DNA of 53,700 nt from an uncultured Victivallales bacterium (GTDB lineage: Bacteria > Verrucomicrobiota > Lentisphaeria > Oligosphaerales > JAFGRS01), in NCBI GenBank assembly GCA_903837355.1, contig CAILUI010000437.1:1-53700 (forward strand), given 5' to 3'. Each line of letters begins with the position of its first letter. The first letter of the stretch is position 1. Under the pieces are notes generated by a model. It saw only the letters and a list, made by a program, of their open reading frames with translations, was not told the origin of the DNA and did not search any database. Both the position numbers and the translations under genes were made by a program. This document shows positions 51,575 through 53,700 of this stretch, one piece after another.

Positions 51575-53512
51575 TCAGATAGCGATCGTAGGTAGCAGGC
51601 GCCTGACGCGGGCCGCTGCAGCGGGGTCTGCGTCCACGGCCAGACGGGCGTAGCGCCGAGCATCCTCAGGGCGCCCATACCAGTCACAGAGCACGGCAGT
51701 GCGAAGGCAGTCCGCCGCCACCTCGGCACGCAGGAGGCCATTGCCGGACCCATCCGCCGCGGGGCCCTGGTCGCTACGGACGCGGGTGTAGTAGTCGAGG
51801 AACGCGACAACCTGCTCGATGGCCAGATCGCGCCAGGGGACGAGATGAAGGACGTTGTCGCCGCGCACGCGCACGGCGACTTGACGGTCGTTGCAGTAGG
51901 GGATATTCCCCCGCAAAGGCGGCCCGGTGCGCAGGCGAATATCGGAGTCGTTGCTGTCCATGTACGGGACATACTTCATCAAGCGCACCAGATAGTCCCG
52001 GGTGTCGCCGATGAGGTCGAGTCGCTCCCGCTCGCCGGCCAGGACATCGGCAGGCAAGTCGCGCAGGTAGCGCGCCAAGTCCGCGCTCGCACCCACGAAA
52101 TCCAAGCCCTCGGGACGGGGCCTGCCGGCGGTGTACAGACGGAGGTTATCGCCACCTGGGGCCGCGGACGCAGCAGCGTCCGCGGGGGCTGGACTCGTTC
52201 CCTCGCGTGCGTTTACTGTAGTGGGCGCCGTCGGGGCGGCCGGCACGGTGGACTCTGGCACGGAGGCACGCTCGTCCGTGCCACGACGCGCCGAGACCAA
52301 CGCTGCCGCCCCGGAGCTAGGGGATGGCGCAAGCGGTACAGCCTGCAGCGGCGGAGAGACGGAAGGCTGCACAGGCGTGATGCGGAACGGGTATCCCCCA
52401 GTGCGCACATACAACGCGATCCCAAGGACCAGCGCCGCGACAAAGCCGCCGAAGATCAGGGCGTTCATCCAACCCTCGCGGCGTGGCCGCGAGCCCTCGG
52501 CCGCCAGCGGACCGCATGGGCCCGCCAGACGCTCGCCGGTCGAACGTCTGGCGGCAAGGGGCGACGCGATCACAGTCCGCGTCGGCGCCCTCGAGGTCAG
52601 TGACTGAACCAGTTCAGCGACCAGGGCAGGCCGGCAGTGTGGGTCCGCCTCGAGCATGCCCATGCACAGTTCGGCAAGGCCGGTCGGGACAGCCGGGTTT
52701 ACGGCGCTTGGCAGCTTCGGCCGCTGGCCTTCGAACCAGAGCCTCCTGGCGATCTCGCCATCGGCACCCAGTCCGCATGGGCTGCTGCCGCAGAGCACGT
52801 GGTAGAGCACAGCCCCCAACCCGAAAACGTCGGACGCCGTGGTGGGGACGCTGCCGTTCAACACCTCCGGACTCAGATAGGCCGCCACATCACAAGCGTA
52901 GGCAGCCGCGCCGCCGGAAGCACCCACGAGCAGGGTCTCAAGGCCGAAATCCGTCAGCTTCGCGCGGCCCTCTCCATCGAGGAGAATGCTGAGCGGCGTG
53001 ACCGCGCCGTGCACCACGCCCTGCGCGGCAGCGGCCTGCAGTCCGGCCGCGACGCTGCGACTCCATTCCAGTCCCCGGCGGATGGCTTCGGGCGAGGGCA
53101 GAGGCTCGCTCAAGTGATCGCGCAGTGCACCCCCTGACATGAACTGAGTCACCAGGTACGGAACGCCCCCCTCCGCCCCGCACGAGTAGACGGGCACGAC
53201 ACCGCTATGGTTCACGGCAGCCGCCTGGCGTGCCAAGGCCTGGAAGCTCCCGCCGAGGGCCGCCATCTCGGCATCGAGAATTTTGACGAGGACCTCCCGA
53301 TCCAAGGTCAGGTCGAGCGCACGGTAGGCACTCACGCCGTGTCGCTGTCCAAGCGGTTCCTCGAGCAGCAGCGTGCCAAAGAGTTTCGGAGCGATAACGT
53401 CGCCCCCGCAGCGCGGGCAGATGATGGTGGCGAAGGGGTCGACGTCGGAGACGTCCAGTTTCTGTCGACAACTGGGACACGCTATCTTCATCTTCGCTTT
53501 CTGGCTACCCAT
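51575..53512 (-). CDS. Zinc-ribbon protein-kinase-like protein (predicted pseudokinase), membrane anchored
   Basis: The 645-residue protein begins with a CPSC/CPRC zinc ribbon (Cys12-Cys35). A eukaryotic-type Ser/Thr kinase fold follows (about 45-310), then one transmembrane helix (ALIFGGFVAALVLGIALYV), a Pro/Ala linker and a C-terminal extracytoplasmic domain of about 190 residues with no known family. Kinase motifs are degraded: the glycine loop is PLGQRHG, and the HRDLKPxN loop is HGAVTPLS (residues 168-175), losing the catalytic Asp, the Lys and the Mg-binding Asn. The beta-3 Lys77 and the DFG remain. Phosphotransfer is therefore unlikely, and ligand or partner binding may be the role. 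The ATG at 53512 is chosen, and an alternative ATG lies at 53491. Confidence 0.82.
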   Translation of the reverse strand: MGSQKAKMKIACPSCRQKLDVSDVDPFATIICPRCGGDVIAPKLFGTLLLEEPLGQRHGVSAYRALDLTLDREVLVKILDAEMAALGGSFQALARQAAAVNHSGVVPVYSCGAEGGVPYLVTQFMSGGALRDHLSEPLPSPEAIRRGLEWSRSVAAGLQAAAAQGVVHGAVTPLSILLDGEGRAKLTDFGLETLLVGASGGAAAYACDVAAYLSPEVLNGSVPTTASDVFGLGAVLYHVLCGSSPCGLGADGEIARRLWFEGQRPKLPSAVNPAVPTGLAELCMGMLEADPHCRPALVAELVQSLTSRAPTRTVIASPLAARRSTGERLAGPCGPLAAEGSRPRREGWMNALIFGGFVAALVLGIALYVRTGGYPFRITPVQPSVSPPLQAVPLAPSPSSGAAALVSARRGTDERASVPESTVPAAPTAPTTVNAREGTSPAPADAAASAAPGGDNLRLYTAGRPRPEGLDFVGASADLARYLRDLPADVLAGERERLDLIGDTRDYLVRLMKYVPYMDSNDSDIRLRTGPPLRGNIPYCNDRQVAVRVRGDNVLHLVPWRDLAIEQVVAFLDYYTRVRSDQGPAADGSGNGLLRAEVAADCLRTAVLCDWYGRPEDARRYARLAVDADPAAAARVRRLLPTIAI

Positions 53513-53700
53513 ACCACGTCCCAATACACACCCAACAGCGCGCGCGCCTACGGGCCTCGCCTAGCCTGGATTCCCACGTTAGCTCTCGCAGTTAACACCA
53601 CGGGGATCGCCCGCCTGGTCCGGCCCCGCAGGGCCGACCCGGTTGGTGCCTGAGTCACAGTAGCGCATCCTGGCGCCGAAGGGAAGCGGTTGGCCAGGGC
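53513..53700. other. Right flank, no gene seen
   Basis: No credible frame or RNA gene was found in the last 188 bp. It is upstream of the kinase-like gene and may hold its promoter. A GC-rich imperfect hairpin (GGCCCCGCAGGGCC core near 53624) is the only visible structure. Confidence 0.4.

Overview
The window reads as a GC-rich, densely packed chromosome segment of a diderm (Gram-negative) bacterium. A Kdo transferase gene implies lipopolysaccharide. The gene content (an HzsA-like/SUMF1 fusion, a DUF5722 protein, a DUF6784/6785-type membrane protein, a ceramidase-like protein, a zinc-ribbon kinase-like protein) and an EF-Tu with an unusual switch I recall Planctomycetota/PVC or neighbouring phyla. 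That placement rests on memory of these families. No 16S rRNA gene is present, so the phylum is not proven.

Layout. (1) 1-12273, carbohydrate and small-metabolite genes: a GH32 fructosidase cut by the left edge, a ceramidase-like hydrolase on the other strand, then a plus-strand run VOC protein - dhaK - dhaL - lsrF-like aldolase/thiolase - a 1347-residue exported dihaem/SUMF1 protein. A TIM-barrel glycosidase-like gene converges on it. (2) 12274-21810, a minus-strand defence locus: kdtA (waaA), then a Wadjet-type SMC system jetA-jetB-jetC, a 0.9 kb scar (xis-like HTH gene, palindromic elements, C-terminal remnant of an AAA ATPase), then jetD. kdtA/jetA and jetA/jetB overlap by 4 nt, and the AAA remnant overlaps the possible GTG start of jetD by 4 nt. 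(3) 21811-29522: htpG with its own promoter and hairpin leader, a multi-pass membrane protein, a secreted DUF5722 protein, and a GNAT acetyltransferase. (4) 29546-49345, the core translation/transcription cluster on the minus strand: thrT - tuf - rpmG - trpT - secE - nusG - rplK - rplA - rplJ - rplL - rpoB - rpoC, then rpsL - rpsG - fusA - rpsJ - rplC - rplD - rplW - rplB - rpsS, which ends at an intrinsic terminator. rplV and the rest of the S10 operon are absent. (5) 49431-53512: rpsA (six S1 repeats) behind a structured leader, and a zinc-ribbon protein-kinase homologue that has lost its catalytic residues.

How the parts may work together. DhaK and DhaL form an ATP- or PEP-driven ketose kinase pair, and the LsrF-like enzyme would cleave the phosphorylated product. 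No LsrK, Lsr transporter or DhaM is seen, so the substrate is open. JetA, JetB and JetC would form an SMC-kleisin-KITE motor, and JetD a TOPRIM nuclease that cuts extruded plasmid DNA. The housekeeping cluster is conventional in order but carries several unusual residues: EF-Tu G4 motif NKVE, RpoB Asn at the position of E. coli His526, and L33 with a broken second zinc knuckle.

The most interesting points are the Wadjet locus coupled to kdtA and split by a decayed insert, the early end of the S10 operon, the kinase/LsrF module, the EF-Tu and RpoB substitutions, the pseudokinase, and several families of short intergenic repeats.
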